Positions 25,714-34,677 of a stretch of DNA of 64,000 nt are shown here, in pieces (the first letter of the stretch is position 1; every line of letters starts with the position of its first letter). The translations under genes were made by a program, and so were the position numbers. This DNA comes from JAKOUY01 sp037045185. Its GTDB lineage: Bacteria; Actinomycetota; Acidimicrobiia; Acidimicrobiales; Ilumatobacteraceae. The DNA is taken from positions 620,001 through 684,000 of the forward strand of contig JBAOHQ010000008.1 in assembly GCA_037045185.1 (NCBI GenBank), given 5' to 3'. A model generated the notes under the pieces. That model saw only the letters and a program-made list of their open reading frames with translations, did no database searches and was not told the origin of the DNA.

Positions 25714-27021
25714 ATGAGCGTCGAACACACCGACCTGTCCCCCTACATCGTGGTATCGGCGGACAGCCACGCCGGGCTGCCCACCGAGTGGTACAAGCCA
25801 TACTTGGCATCGGCCTACCACGAGGCATTCGAGCAGTTCATGAGCGAGCGCTACCTGCAGCTGGAGGCCATCACCAAGCTCGGTGTGCGCAACGAGCAGT
25901 TCGCCAAGAACTGGTTCGAGGAGCACGACGAAGCGCTCAACGGCGGGTGGGACGCCGCTCGCCGTGACCTGGAGCTCGACGGCGACGGCGTCGCCGGCGA
26001 GGTCGTGTTCCCCGACGCCGACGCGGTGGAGAGCCGCACCTGCGTGCCCTTCGGCGCCGGGTTGGGGATGAGCGGTGACATGGACCCGGAGCTAGGTCTG
26101 GCCGGCGCCGCGGCGCACAACCGCTGGCTAGCCGAGCTGTGCCAGAGCAGCCCGGAGCGGCGATGCGGCGTGGCGCTGGTGCCCATCACCGCCGAACTGG
26201 ACCAGGTGCTGGCCGAGATCCGCCGCTCGAAGGAGGCCGGGCTCGGCGCGGTGATGATCCCGGCGATGTGGGTGAACCAGGCGCCGTACCATGACCGGTG
26301 CTACGACCCGGTGTGGGCGCTGTGCCAGGACCTGCAGATGCCTGTGGTGACCCACAGCGGCCCGGCGCCGCGCGAGGAGTTCGGCAACCACCTCGGGATC
26401 TACGTCAGCGAAGTGGTGTGGTGGCCAGCCCGGCCGTTGTGGCACATGCTGTGGTCCGGGGTCTTCGAGCGCTTCCCCGGGTTGCGCTTCGGCGTTGCCG
26501 AGGCCGGCTGCTGGTGGCTGCCGTCGATGATGTGGTTCTGGGACCGGCTGTTCATGGGCCAGAAGGGCGCCGAGAAGATGGGCGCCAGGCCCTTCGGCGA
26601 CGACGTGACGATGCTGCCCTCGGAGATCATCGACCGCAACTGCTTCATCGGGGCGTCGAACACCAAACGGCGCGAGCTGGGGATGCGCTACGAGATCGGC
26701 ATCGACAACATCATGTGGGGCAACGACTTCCCGCACCCCGAGGGCACCTGGCCCACCACGCGGGCCTGGCTGACGCGCACGTTCCACGACATCCCCATCG
26801 ACGAGACCCGGCGGATGGTGGGGCTGGCCGCGGCCGAGGTCTTCGGCTTCGACACCGGCAAGCTGCGCGCCCATGCCGACCGGATCGGCCCGACGCCGGC
26901 GGAGTTCGGCCAGGTCACCGCGGACGACCCCTCTGGCCAACGACTCGTCGAACGCTGGGCCCCGGTGAAGGCCGTCGGGCGCCACTGGTTGACCGACCAC
27001 GACTTCCCGCTGATCCCCTGA
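25714..27021 (+). CDS. Amidohydrolase family 2 protein
   Basis: 435 residues, related to the product of 23557-24822. It shows VVSADSHAG at the N-terminus, VVTHSGP in the middle and WGNDFPHPEGTWP near residue 345 with the last metal-binding Asp; the C-terminus FDTGKLRAHADRIGPT matches its neighbour's FDVDALRPAADRIGP. A Shine-Dalgarno (GAGGAGA) precedes the ATG, as expected for an internal operon gene. Convergent with the aldo/keto reductase gene; a small GC hairpin (GCCCCGCCGGGG) at about 27024-27036 could end transcription. Confidence 0.85.
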   Translation: MSVEHTDLSPYIVVSADSHAGLPTEWYKPYLASAYHEAFEQFMSERYLQLEAITKLGVRNEQFAKNWFEEHDEALNGGWDAARRDLELDGDGVAGEVVFPDADAVESRTCVPFGAGLGMSGDMDPELGLAGAAAHNRWLAELCQSSPERRCGVALVPITAELDQVLAEIRRSKEAGLGAVMIPAMWVNQAPYHDRCYDPVWALCQDLQMPVVTHSGPAPREEFGNHLGIYVSEVVWWPARPLWHMLWSGVFERFPGLRFGVAEAGCWWLPSMMWFWDRLFMGQKGAEKMGARPFGDDVTMLPSEIIDRNCFIGASNTKRRELGMRYEIGIDNIMWGNDFPHPEGTWPTTRAWLTRTFHDIPIDETRRMVGLAAAEVFGFDTGKLRAHADRIGPTPAEFGQVTADDPSGQRLVERWAPVKAVGRHWLTDHDFPLIP

Positions 27022-27035
27022 CGCCCCGCCGGGGT

Positions 27036-28073
27036 TCAGGCGGTGCTCGGACCCTCCCACAGGTTGATGCCACCCTCCACCGCGTGACGGTCGATCGCTG
27101 CCAGTTCGTCGGCGCTGAAGTCGAGCCGTTCGACCGCGGCGGCGCAGTCCTCCAGCTGGGCGACGCTGGACGCCCCGATCAGCGACGACGTGACCCGCTG
27201 GTTGCGCAGGGTCCAGGCGATGGCCATCTGGGCCAGTGACTGGCCGCGGCCGGAGGCGATCTCGTGCAGGGCGCGGATGCGTCCGAGGTTGGCTTCCGTC
27301 AGCAGCTCGGTGGACAGCGACGTGCCTGCCGCGGCCCGTGAGCCGGCAGGGATCCCGCCGAGGTAGCGGTCCGTCAGCATGCCCTGGGCCAGCGGGGAGA
27401 AACCGATGCACCCCACACCCTCGTCGCCCAGCACGTCGAGCAGGCCGGCCTCGATCCACCGGTTCAGCATCGAGTACGACGGCTGGTGGATCAGCAGCGG
27501 CGTCCCCAAGTCACGCAGGATGGCCACCGCCTGGCGGGTTCGCTCGGCAGAGTACGACGAGATCCCCACGTAGCGCGCCTTGCCCTGGCGGACGGCCGTG
27601 TCCAAGGCGGCAAGGGTCTCCTCCATGGGCGTGTCCGGGTCGAAGCGGTGGTGGTAGAAGATGTCGACGTGGTCGAGGCGCAGGCGGCGCAGTGACTGCT
27701 CCAGCGAGTCGAGCAGGTACTTGCGTGAGCCGAGGTCGCCGTACGGACCGGGCCACATGTCCCACCCGGCCTTGGTGGAGATCACCAGTTCCTCGCGGTG
27801 GCGGCGGAAGTCCTCCTCGAGGATCCTCCCGGCATTGATCTCCGCCGCTCCATACGGCGGGCCGTAGTTGTTGGCCAGGTCGAAGTGGGTGATCCCCAGG
27901 TCGAACGCCCGGCGCATGATCTGGCGCTGGCGGCTGACCGGTGCGTCGTCGCCGAAGTTGTGCCAGAAGCCCAGCGACACGGCGGGCAGCTTGAGCCCGC
28001 TGCGCCCGACACGCCGGTAGGGCATCTGCTCATATCGATCATCCGCCGCGGCGTACTGGTCGAAGGTGTTCAT
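27036..28073 (-). CDS. Aldo/keto reductase (L-glyceraldehyde-3-phosphate reductase type, YghZ-like)
   Basis: 345 residues. The N-terminus YRRVGRSGLKLPAVSLGFWHNFG, FDLANNYGPPYGAAE (catalytic Asp and Tyr), ISTKAGWDMWPGPYGDLGSRKY (Lys) and YHHRFDPDTPMEETL (His) are the AKR14/YghZ blocks. It reduces aldehydes with NADPH. The ATG overlaps the stop codon of the enolase-superfamily gene (ATGA, 28070-28073). Confidence 0.9.
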   Translation of the reverse strand: MNTFDQYAAADDRYEQMPYRRVGRSGLKLPAVSLGFWHNFGDDAPVSRQRQIMRRAFDLGITHFDLANNYGPPYGAAEINAGRILEEDFRRHREELVISTKAGWDMWPGPYGDLGSRKYLLDSLEQSLRRLRLDHVDIFYHHRFDPDTPMEETLAALDTAVRQGKARYVGISSYSAERTRQAVAILRDLGTPLLIHQPSYSMLNRWIEAGLLDVLGDEGVGCIGFSPLAQGMLTDRYLGGIPAGSRAAAGTSLSTELLTEANLGRIRALHEIASGRGQSLAQMAIAWTLRNQRVTSSLIGASSVAQLEDCAAAVERLDFSADELAAIDRHAVEGGINLWEGPSTA

Positions 28074-29191
28074 CTGCTTGCTCCTGTGTGCCGGTGGCGG
28101 GTGACGGTGACCGCGTCCAGGAACGAGCGATCCACCGTGACGCCGATCCCCGGTCCGGGCGGCACGGCCATCAGCCCGGCGGTTGCTTCCAGCGGCTCGT
28201 TGACGATGTCACGGGTGTAGGTCCGGCTGGCCGAGGCGGTGTCGCCGGGCAGATCGAAGCCGGCCAGGGTGGCCAGATGGATGTTGTGCGCCCGGCCGAT
28301 GCCCAGCTCCAGCATCCCCCCGCACCACATCGGCACGCCGACACGACGGCATGCTTCGGCGGCGCGCTGCACGGCGGCCAGCCCGCCGAGGCGCCCGGCC
28401 TTGATGTTCACCACCGAGCAGGCGCCCACCTCCAGCGCAGCGGTCACCCGCTCGGGGCTGTTCAACGACTCGTCCAGGCAGATCGGCGTGTCCAGTTGAG
28501 CCGCCAGGACGGCATGGTCGATCAGGTCGTCCCAGTGCAACGGCTGCTCGATGTAGTCGAGCCCGAAGCGGTCGAGCGCGGCCAGCATGGTGGTGTCGGC
28601 CAGGGTGTAGGCGCAGTTGGCGTCCACGCTGAGGGCCACGTCGGGGAACGCGTCGCGCACCGCAGTGACGATGTCCTGCTCCCGGCCCGGGCGCACCTTG
28701 ACCTTGATGCGCCGGTAGCCCTGCTCGACGTGCTGGGCGACGGTCTCGATCAATGCCTCCTCCCCGTCGGCAAGCCCCAGTGCGGCGCCCACCGGCACGG
28801 GCTGGCCGTCGCCGCCCAGCGCCTGCCACAGCGGCACACCCTGCTGGCGAGCACGCAGATCCCAGACCGCCATCTCCAGCGCTGCCTTGGCCATCGGGTT
28901 GCCGCGCACGAACGTCCAGCGGTCGGCCAGCGCCGCCGGATCGGCGCAGCCGTGGCGCAACAGGTCCGGCACCAGGGCCTCGCCCAGCACGGTGAGCGCG
29001 CCGTCGACGGTCTCCTCACGGAACCACGGCAGCGGCTCCATCACCCCCTCGCCGTAGCCTTCGATCCCCTCGTGGCCGACGGTGACCAGGACGGCCACCT
29101 TGTCGGTGGTGACGTGGACGGCGTTGGCGAACGGCTGGCGCAACGGGACGCGCACGACGCGCAGCTCGACGAAGTCGACGGCCGTGGTCAT
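28070..29191 (-). CDS. Enolase-superfamily enzyme (o-succinylbenzoate synthase / N-acylamino acid racemase-like)
   Basis: 373 residues of muconate-lactonizing-enzyme subgroup. The catalytic KxK is in RRIKVKVRPG, the three metal ligands in SVDANCAY, YIEQPLHWDD and CLDESLNS, and the second-side lysine in VNIKAGRLGG. This is the pattern of MenC/NAAAR enzymes, which dehydrate SHCHC to o-succinylbenzoate or racemise N-acyl amino acids. No other menaquinone genes are near, so a catabolic or racemase role is as likely. It starts 7 nt after the stop of a 28-codon small ORF and is coupled to the downstream aldo/keto reductase. Confidence 0.8.
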   Translation of the reverse strand: MTTAVDFVELRVVRVPLRQPFANAVHVTTDKVAVLVTVGHEGIEGYGEGVMEPLPWFREETVDGALTVLGEALVPDLLRHGCADPAALADRWTFVRGNPMAKAALEMAVWDLRARQQGVPLWQALGGDGQPVPVGAALGLADGEEALIETVAQHVEQGYRRIKVKVRPGREQDIVTAVRDAFPDVALSVDANCAYTLADTTMLAALDRFGLDYIEQPLHWDDLIDHAVLAAQLDTPICLDESLNSPERVTAALEVGACSVVNIKAGRLGGLAAVQRAAEACRRVGVPMWCGGMLELGIGRAHNIHLATLAGFDLPGDTASASRTYTRDIVNEPLEATAGLMAVPPGPGIGVTVDRSFLDAVTVTRHRHTGASR

Positions 29192-29198
29192 GGCGCAG

Positions 29199-29285
29199 TC
29201 ACCACGTCTCCACGCTCGGCACGGTTGCGCTCCATGCGGTCACGGCGGTCCCCGGCGCGAGACCGGGCACGATGGTGATGGTCAC
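29199..29285 (-). CDS. Leaderless small ORF (28 aa) upstream of the enolase-superfamily gene
   Basis: A GTG at 29285 lies 7 nt after TAGCTT (29298 to 29293, minus strand), the same leaderless geometry as many genes here. It encodes 28 residues starting VTITIVPGLAPGTAV and ending VPSVETW, then TGA; the next gene's ATG is 7 nt after the stop. It could be a leader peptide that couples translation of the downstream gene, or an incidental reading frame in its mRNA. No homology is known to me. Confidence 0.4.
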   Translation of the reverse strand: MTITIVPGLAPGTAVTAWSATVPSVETW

Positions 29286-29292
29286 TGCCGCG

Positions 29293-29311
29293 AAGCTACC
29301 CGGGATATGGT
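29293..29311. promoter_or_regulatory. Divergent leaderless promoters (small ORF / LigD polymerase)
   Basis: Minus-strand -10 TAGCTT at 29298-29293 (7 nt to GTG 29285) and plus-strand -10 TATGGT at 29306-29311 (7 nt to GTG 29319). The two boxes are separate, only 7 bp apart. Confidence 0.5.
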
Positions 29312-29318
29312 CGCCGCC

Positions 29319-30332
29319 GTGGGTGCAACCAAGGAGACCGTGACCGTCGAGGTCGCCGGGCGGGAGTTGGTGATCTCCAGCCCACACAAGGTCTTCTTCG
29401 ACCAGCGCGCCGAGACCAAGCTCGACCTGGTGCACTACTACCTCGCCGCTGGTGAGGCGGTGATGCGCCAGATGGGTGGGCGCCCGGTGCTGATGCAGCG
29501 CTTCCCGAACGGGGCGAGCGGGAGCTCGTTCTTCCAGAAGCGGGTCGGTGAGCACGCTCCCGACTGGCTGCAGACCACCGTGGTCAGCACACCGAACGGC
29601 ACCACCTCCGACGCCCTGGTCATCGCCGACCTGGCGCATCTCGTCTGGGCCGTCAACCTCGGATGCCTGGGGTTCCACTCCTGGCCGTACCGCGCCGCCA
29701 CCCCGCAGTGGTGCGACGAGTTGCGCATCGACCTCGATCCCGGCCCCGGAACCACCTTTGCCATGGCCCAGGAGACCGCTGCGCTCACCAAGACGCTGTT
29801 CGACGAGCGCGGCATCCGCTCGTTCATCAAGACCACCGGCAACCGTGGCCTGCACGTCTACGTGCGCCTGGCCCCGGGATTCGACTCGATCCAGGTGCGC
29901 GCCGCGGCGGTGGCCGTCGCCAGGGAACTGGAGCGCCGCCGCCCCGACCTGGTGACGGCGTCGTGGTGGAAGGAGGAACGCGGGGCGCGCATCTTCATCG
30001 ACTTCAACCAGAACGCGCCGCACAAGACCGTGTTCTCGCCGTGGTCGGTTCGGGCCCATCCGTGGGCGCCGGTGTCGTGCCCGTTCGAGTGGGCGGATCT
30101 GGCCGCCATCGTGCCCACCGAGCTCACCATCGTGTCGGTGCCGCAGCGCCTGGCGGCGCACGGCGACCCGTGGGCCACCATCGATGACGAGCCACAGTCG
30201 CTCGACCCGCTGCTGGAGATGGTCCGCGCCGATCAGGCCGCCGGCCTGGTGGATGCCCCCTGGCCACCGGTGTACCCGAAGATGGCCGGCGAGCCCCGGC
30301 GCGTCGCCCCCAGCCGCGCCAAGAAGCCCTGA
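29319..30332 (+). CDS. LigD-type DNA polymerase domain (NHEJ primase/polymerase)
   Basis: 337 residues, only the polymerase (PolDom/AEP) module; no ligase or nuclease domain is fused. Recognisable blocks are SSPHKVFF, GASGSSFFQKR, LGCLGFHSWPYR, the catalytic LRIDLDPGPGT (DxD), IKTTGNRGLHVYV and FSPWSVRAHPWAPVSCPFEW. In mycobacteria such proteins fill ends during non-homologous end joining with Ku and ligase; no Ku gene is in the window. I choose GTG 29319 because TATGGT (29306-29311) is 7 nt upstream; the ATG at 29307, which starts four codons earlier, would lie inside that -10 box. Confidence 0.85.
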   Translation: MGATKETVTVEVAGRELVISSPHKVFFDQRAETKLDLVHYYLAAGEAVMRQMGGRPVLMQRFPNGASGSSFFQKRVGEHAPDWLQTTVVSTPNGTTSDALVIADLAHLVWAVNLGCLGFHSWPYRAATPQWCDELRIDLDPGPGTTFAMAQETAALTKTLFDERGIRSFIKTTGNRGLHVYVRLAPGFDSIQVRAAAVAVARELERRRPDLVTASWWKEERGARIFIDFNQNAPHKTVFSPWSVRAHPWAPVSCPFEWADLAAIVPTELTIVSVPQRLAAHGDPWATIDDEPQSLDPLLEMVRADQAAGLVDAPWPPVYPKMAGEPRRVAPSRAKKP

Positions 30333-30391
30333 CCCTCGCCCCCGCTCCGGCCCACGCCCCATCCCCCACGCCCCACCCCCCACCCCCGCCA

Positions 30392-30581
30392 GCATGGGCG
30401 CGAGAACTCCAGATATCCGAGGGTTTCGCGCCCATGCGAGCCGCGGCCGTGCCTCCCCTGTCCGCATGGGCGCGAGAACTTCAGATACCCGAGGGTTTCG
30501 CGCCCATGCGAGCCGCGGGCGTGCCTCCCCTGTCCGCATGGGCGCGAGAACTTCAGATATCCGAGGGTTTCGCGCCCATGC
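30392..30581. repeat. Three 72-bp tandem repeats, each with a 46-bp palindromic core
   Basis: Cores at 30392-30437, 30464-30509 and 30536-30581. Each begins GCATGGGCGCGA and ends TCGCGCCCATGC (perfect 12-bp arms) around a 22-nt loop; the loops differ at one or two bases. The 26-bp spacers (GAGCCGCG...CTGTCC) differ at one base. The last core runs into the MBL gene and encodes its final residues. The 59 bp before the first copy are C-rich with nothing recognisable. Confidence 0.9.
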
Positions 30582-31215
30582 GGGTGGGTGAGAGGCCGAG
30601 GGCGGCGGCGCGCTCGAGGACGCCAGCGCGCTCGGCGCCGATCGTGGTGCTGTCGCCGTGACCGGTGTGCACCACGGTGTGGTCGGGCAGGGCGAGGAGG
30701 CGGTCACGGATCGAGCGCAGGATCGTCGGTTCGTCGCTGAAGCTGCGCCCGGTGGCGCCCGGCCCGCCGCAGAACAGCGTGTCGCCGCTGAACACCACGC
30801 CGTCGGTGGCATCGTGGAAGCAGCAGCACCCTGGCGAGTGGCCCGGTGTGTGCAGGATGCCCAACTCGTGGCCGCCGACGCTGAGGGCGGCGCCGGGCCG
30901 GACCTCGCCGTCAGGTGAGTGGCCCACCCACACGGCGTCCCACAGCATGCGGTCGGCCGGGTGCAGCAGGATGGGGGCGTCGACCGCGTCACGCAGCGGC
31001 ACGGCGGCGTTGATGTGGTCGTTGTGGCCGTGGGTCAACACGATGGCCCGCACCCGCCGGCCGTTGACCGCGTCAACAATGGGCAGGTGGTCGTGGGCTG
31101 CGTCGAAGACGATCACCTCGCGGTCGTCGCCGACCAGCCAGACGTTGTTGGTGACCTGCCACTCCCCCCCGTCGAGGGCGAAGATCCCGTCGGTGGTGAC
31201 GAGCTCGACGGTCAC
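30553..31215 (-). CDS. MBL-fold metallo-hydrolase paired with MscR
   Basis: 220 residues. Metal motifs are LTHGHNDHINA, LHTPGHSPGCCC, SGDTLF and HTGHGDST. The GTG start overlaps the stop of the mscR-like gene (GTGA), the same gene pairing as Rv2259-Rv2260 in Mycobacterium tuberculosis, where the second protein is thought to act after S-hydroxymethylmycothiol oxidation. A thioesterase role on S-formylmycothiol is inferred from this context. The last eight residues, MGAKPSDI, and the stop codon come from the third 72-bp repeat, so the native C-terminus was probably replaced. Confidence 0.85.
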   Translation of the reverse strand: MTVELVTTDGIFALDGGEWQVTNNVWLVGDDREVIVFDAAHDHLPIVDAVNGRRVRAIVLTHGHNDHINAAVPLRDAVDAPILLHPADRMLWDAVWVGHSPDGEVRPGAALSVGGHELGILHTPGHSPGCCCFHDATDGVVFSGDTLFCGGPGATGRSFSDEPTILRSIRDRLLALPDHTVVHTGHGDSTTIGAERAGVLERAAALGLSPTRMGAKPSDI

Positions 31216-32297
31216 AGCACCACGACGCTGCGCAGGACTTCGCCACGCTCCATCTTGTGGAACGCCTCCTCGACCCCGTCGAGGCCGATCGTCTCGGAGA
31301 CGAACTTGTCCAGCGGCAGCCGTCCCTGCTGGAACAGGTCGATGAGCATCGGGAAGTCACGCGACGGCAGGCAGTCGCCGTACCAGCTGCTCTTCAACGA
31401 TCCACCCCTGCCGAAGACCTCGATGAAGGGCAGCTCCAGCGTCATGTCCGGGCGGGGCACGCCGACCAGCACCACCGTGCCGGCCAGGTCCCGGGCCTCG
31501 AACGCCTGGCGGTACACCGCGGGATTCCCGACGGCCTCGATGCACACGTCGGCGCCGTTGCCGTCGGTGACCGACTTGATGTACTCGACCGCGTCGGCGG
31601 TTCCGGCGTTGACAACGTGCGTAGCCCCGAACTCCTTGGCCCATGCCAGCTTGCGATCGTCAACATCGACGGCGACGATGGTGCGCGCCCCGGCCAGACG
31701 GGCGCCGGCGATGGCCGCATCACCGACACCACCGCAGCCGAACACGGCCACGGAGTCGCCGCGGGTGACGCCGCCGGTGTTGATCGCCGCCCCGATCCCG
31801 GCCATGACACCGCAGCCGAGCAGCCCGGCGGTCGCCGCGGGCGCGGTGGGATCCACCTTGGTGCACTGCCCGGCCGCCACCAGCGTCTTGTCGGCGAAGG
31901 CGCCGATGCCCAGCGCCGGAGACAGCACGGTGCCGTCCTCCAGGGTCATCTTCTGGGTGGCGTTGAACGTGCTGAAGCAGTACCACGGCCGGCCGCGCAG
32001 GCAGCTGCGGCAGGTGCCGCACACCGCCCGCCAGTTGAGGATGACGAAATCACCGGGCGCCACGTTCGTCACTCCGTCGCCGACGGCCTCCACCACGCCG
32101 GCAGCCTCGTGACCCAGCAGGAACGGGAAGTCGTCGTTGATCCCGCCCTCGCGGTAGTGCAGATCGGTGTGGCACACGCCGCACGCCTGCACGACGACCA
32201 CGGCCTCGCCCGGGCCGGGGTCAGGGATGACGACGGTTTCGATGCTGACGGGCGCGCCTTTCGCGTGGGCGATCACGCCCCGGACCTTCTGTGGCAT
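31212..32297 (-). CDS. mscR: S-(hydroxymethyl)mycothiol dehydrogenase / S-nitrosomycothiol reductase
   Basis: 361 residues, the family length. Class III-type zinc alcohol dehydrogenase: catalytic zinc site CGVCHTD and GHEAAG, structural zinc cysteines CGTCRSCLRGRPWYC, NAD site VFGCGGVGDAAIAGA. The block NWRAVCGTCRSCLRGRPWYC and LEDGTVLSPALGIGAFADKT distinguish mycothiol-dependent enzymes from glutathione-dependent ones. It oxidises the formaldehyde-mycothiol adduct and may reduce S-nitrosomycothiol. A strong Shine-Dalgarno (GAAGGAGG) precedes the ATG. This is evidence that the organism makes mycothiol. Confidence 0.9.
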   Translation of the reverse strand: MPQKVRGVIAHAKGAPVSIETVVIPDPGPGEAVVVVQACGVCHTDLHYREGGINDDFPFLLGHEAAGVVEAVGDGVTNVAPGDFVILNWRAVCGTCRSCLRGRPWYCFSTFNATQKMTLEDGTVLSPALGIGAFADKTLVAAGQCTKVDPTAPAATAGLLGCGVMAGIGAAINTGGVTRGDSVAVFGCGGVGDAAIAGARLAGARTIVAVDVDDRKLAWAKEFGATHVVNAGTADAVEYIKSVTDGNGADVCIEAVGNPAVYRQAFEARDLAGTVVLVGVPRPDMTLELPFIEVFGRGGSLKSSWYGDCLPSRDFPMLIDLFQQGRLPLDKFVSETIGLDGVEEAFHKMERGEVLRSVVVL

Positions 32298-32354
32298 GGT
32301 GAGCCTCCTTCGGGCGGACACGTTAGCCCTGCCCGATCGGCCAGCAGGTGCCCG

Positions 32355-34677
32355 TCAGGCGCTCAGCGTGGCTCGGACCGCCAGTTCCAGATACGGGGAC
32401 AGCAGCGCCGCCGCCGCCGAGGTGATGTGGCTGTCATCGCGGTAGCCGAGGATGTTGCCGATGATGACTGGGCACCGTTTCGGGGCGCACAGCCAGTCAC
32501 TCGTGGGGATGAACACCGCGTCGTGGCTCGCGGCGACCTTGCTCTCGGCAGCCAATCGCCCGGGGCGGATGGCCTGCTGGCGCGTCATCACGCAGCGGTT
32601 CACGGATCGCACGTTGCCGGCCAAGCAGGACGGGATGTCGTCGACGGGTGTCGGCGTGTCGCCCAGCACCAGCACCTGCTTGGTCAGCGGGCGCATCGCC
32701 GTGAGGGTGTCGTTCAACCCTCGGGCCCAGGCCTTGTCCGGCGACGTGCTCCCGGCCCAGCCCGCCGCCCGGTAGCGGTACCCCGACATCATCACCAAGT
32801 CCGGCTTCAGCTCGCCGATCCGCTTCACCACGTTGTCCCGCCAGGTGAAGCACTCCTTCTGCATCTCCACGGTGGGGATGGCCGCCGAGGGGCAGCGCTT
32901 CTTGGTCATCACGACCAGTCGCCAGCCCTGCTTGTCGGCGATCGTGCGCATCGCCGGGAACCATTGGGCAGCGTGCGAGTCTCCGTACAGCACGATGGTG
33001 ATGGCGCCGTCGGCCTTGCCGAACACGCAATCCTTGGGTACCGCCTGACCGGGATCAAGGATGCAGCCGTTGTCGTAGATCGCCGGCTTGTCACCGCGCA
33101 CCTGGCGCAGGCTGGGATTCAGGTTCGCCGGCACCTTGGTGGTGTCGGCCGAGGCGGCGAGCAGTTGACGGTTGGCGGCGATCAGCGCGTCCAGCTCGCC
33201 GAGCAAGGCGGCGTTGCCGACCCCAGGCGTGCCGGTGCCGGGCGGGGCCGCCGTTGGAAGCGTCCCACCGAGCGGGATGGTCTCGAACGGTGTCGGGGCG
33301 GTGACGATGCTGTCCGCCGTGCCAGCTGGGCCGATGGGAGATCCTGATCCGGGCGGCGCGATCTGGGCATCCGACCCCGGAGTGCTCGCGCCGGACAGCG
33401 TCGTGTCCCCCAGCGAGGTACCCGGCGGCGCCGAGCCGACCGGCAGCGGATCCGTCCCGGGCAGGACGGTCCCTCTGTCGGGCAGCGTGGCCAGCACCAC
33501 GGGGACCACCACATCACTGGTCTGCAACGACTGGCGGGTCTGCGCCCCGGTCAGGATCACGGCGATCGCACCGACGATCATCCACGCTCCCGCGGCGTAG
33601 CTGCGCGGCGACGACGACTGCAACCTCGCCGAGTACCGCACCGGGTTCTCCACGAGGGCGAACGACAGCGCCGACACGGCGACGGCCCCGACCAGGATGG
33701 CCAGGCGGACCCACCACGACAGTGGGCCGTACTTGGCCTCGATCATCACCAGCGCCGGCCAGTGCCACAGGTAGATGGCGTAACTGCGCTCACCCACCCA
33801 CTGCAGCGGCGCCCAGGCCAGCAGCAGGACCGGGCCGTCGGGTGTCGCCCGACCCCCTGCGGCGATGACCGCCGCGGTCCCAGCCACCGGCAGGAGCGCA
33901 GCCCAACCGGGGAACCGGGTGAGGTCGGTGAACCACAGCGCGCTGGCCACGATCCCGCCCAGACCGATCCATCCCAGACTGGCCCGCAACGTGGCGGGGA
34001 CGCGGGCCAGCGCGCCGGCCGACAGCGCCAGCGCGGCGCCGGTCAGCAGCTCCCAGGCGCGGGTGGGAAGCATGTAGTAGGCGAAGGTGCCGTGCGAGGA
34101 CGTCAGCACGCCGCAGGCGACGAGGGAGATCACCCAGCCGGCGCCGACCACCCAGGTCAGCACGGTGCGGCTGCCCCGCCGCAGGGCCAGCAGCCCGGCG
34201 ACCACCAGCGGCCAGACCACGTAGAACTGCTCCTCCAGCGACAGCGACCAGTAGTGCCGCAACGGCGACGGCGCCAGACCGGCGCGCAGGTAGTCCCAAC
34301 CGCGATGGGTCAGGGCGATGTTCATCGAGAACAGCGATGACCAAGTGGCGTCGAAGGCCAGGTCCTTCTGGGCCAGCGGATCGATCAGCCAATGGGCGGC
34401 GATCACGGTTGCTGCGATGACCAGCAGCGACGCCGGGAGCAGGCGGCGGACCCGCCGGGCCCAGAATGCGCCGAGCGACACCCGGCCGGTGCGCACCTGC
34501 TCGTTCAGCAGCAGGCGGGTGATCAGGAACCCGGAGACGACGAAGAACACGTCGACGCCGACGTAGCCACCGGTGAACCCCGCCAGGCGGGCGTGATACA
34601 GCAGGACCCCCCGCGACCGCGATCGCCCGCAGGCCCTCGATGTCGGGGCGAAACGACCTGTCGACCGGCGCGGTCAT
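32355..34677 (-). CDS. Acyltransferase 3 (OafA-type) with C-terminal SGNH domain, one frameshift
   Basis: Reconstructed as 773 residues. The N-terminal half (to about residue 390) has ten or more membrane helices with FRPDIEGLRAIAV, FFVVSGFLITRLL and YWSLSLEEQFYVVWPL, the acyltransferase-3 blocks. A Pro/Gly/Thr-rich linker (about 390-480) joins it to an extracytoplasmic SGNH-like domain with the nucleophile block LYGDSHAAQWFPAM and the final DDSHIT (Asp-x-x-His). Such proteins O-acetylate cell-surface polysaccharide. One extra G in a six-G run (plus coordinates 34606-34611) breaks the frame after residue 20. Coupled to the upstream esterase gene by ATGA. Confidence 0.85.

Noticed and set aside
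30392..30581. Possible CRISPR array
   Set aside because: Spacers are nearly identical and repeats are long palindromes; no cas genes. It is a tandem palindromic repeat.
29199..30992. 597-codon minus-strand ORF across LigD and the repeat array
   Set aside because: Shadow of LigD and MBL genes; only its last 28 codons have a promoter and start of their own.
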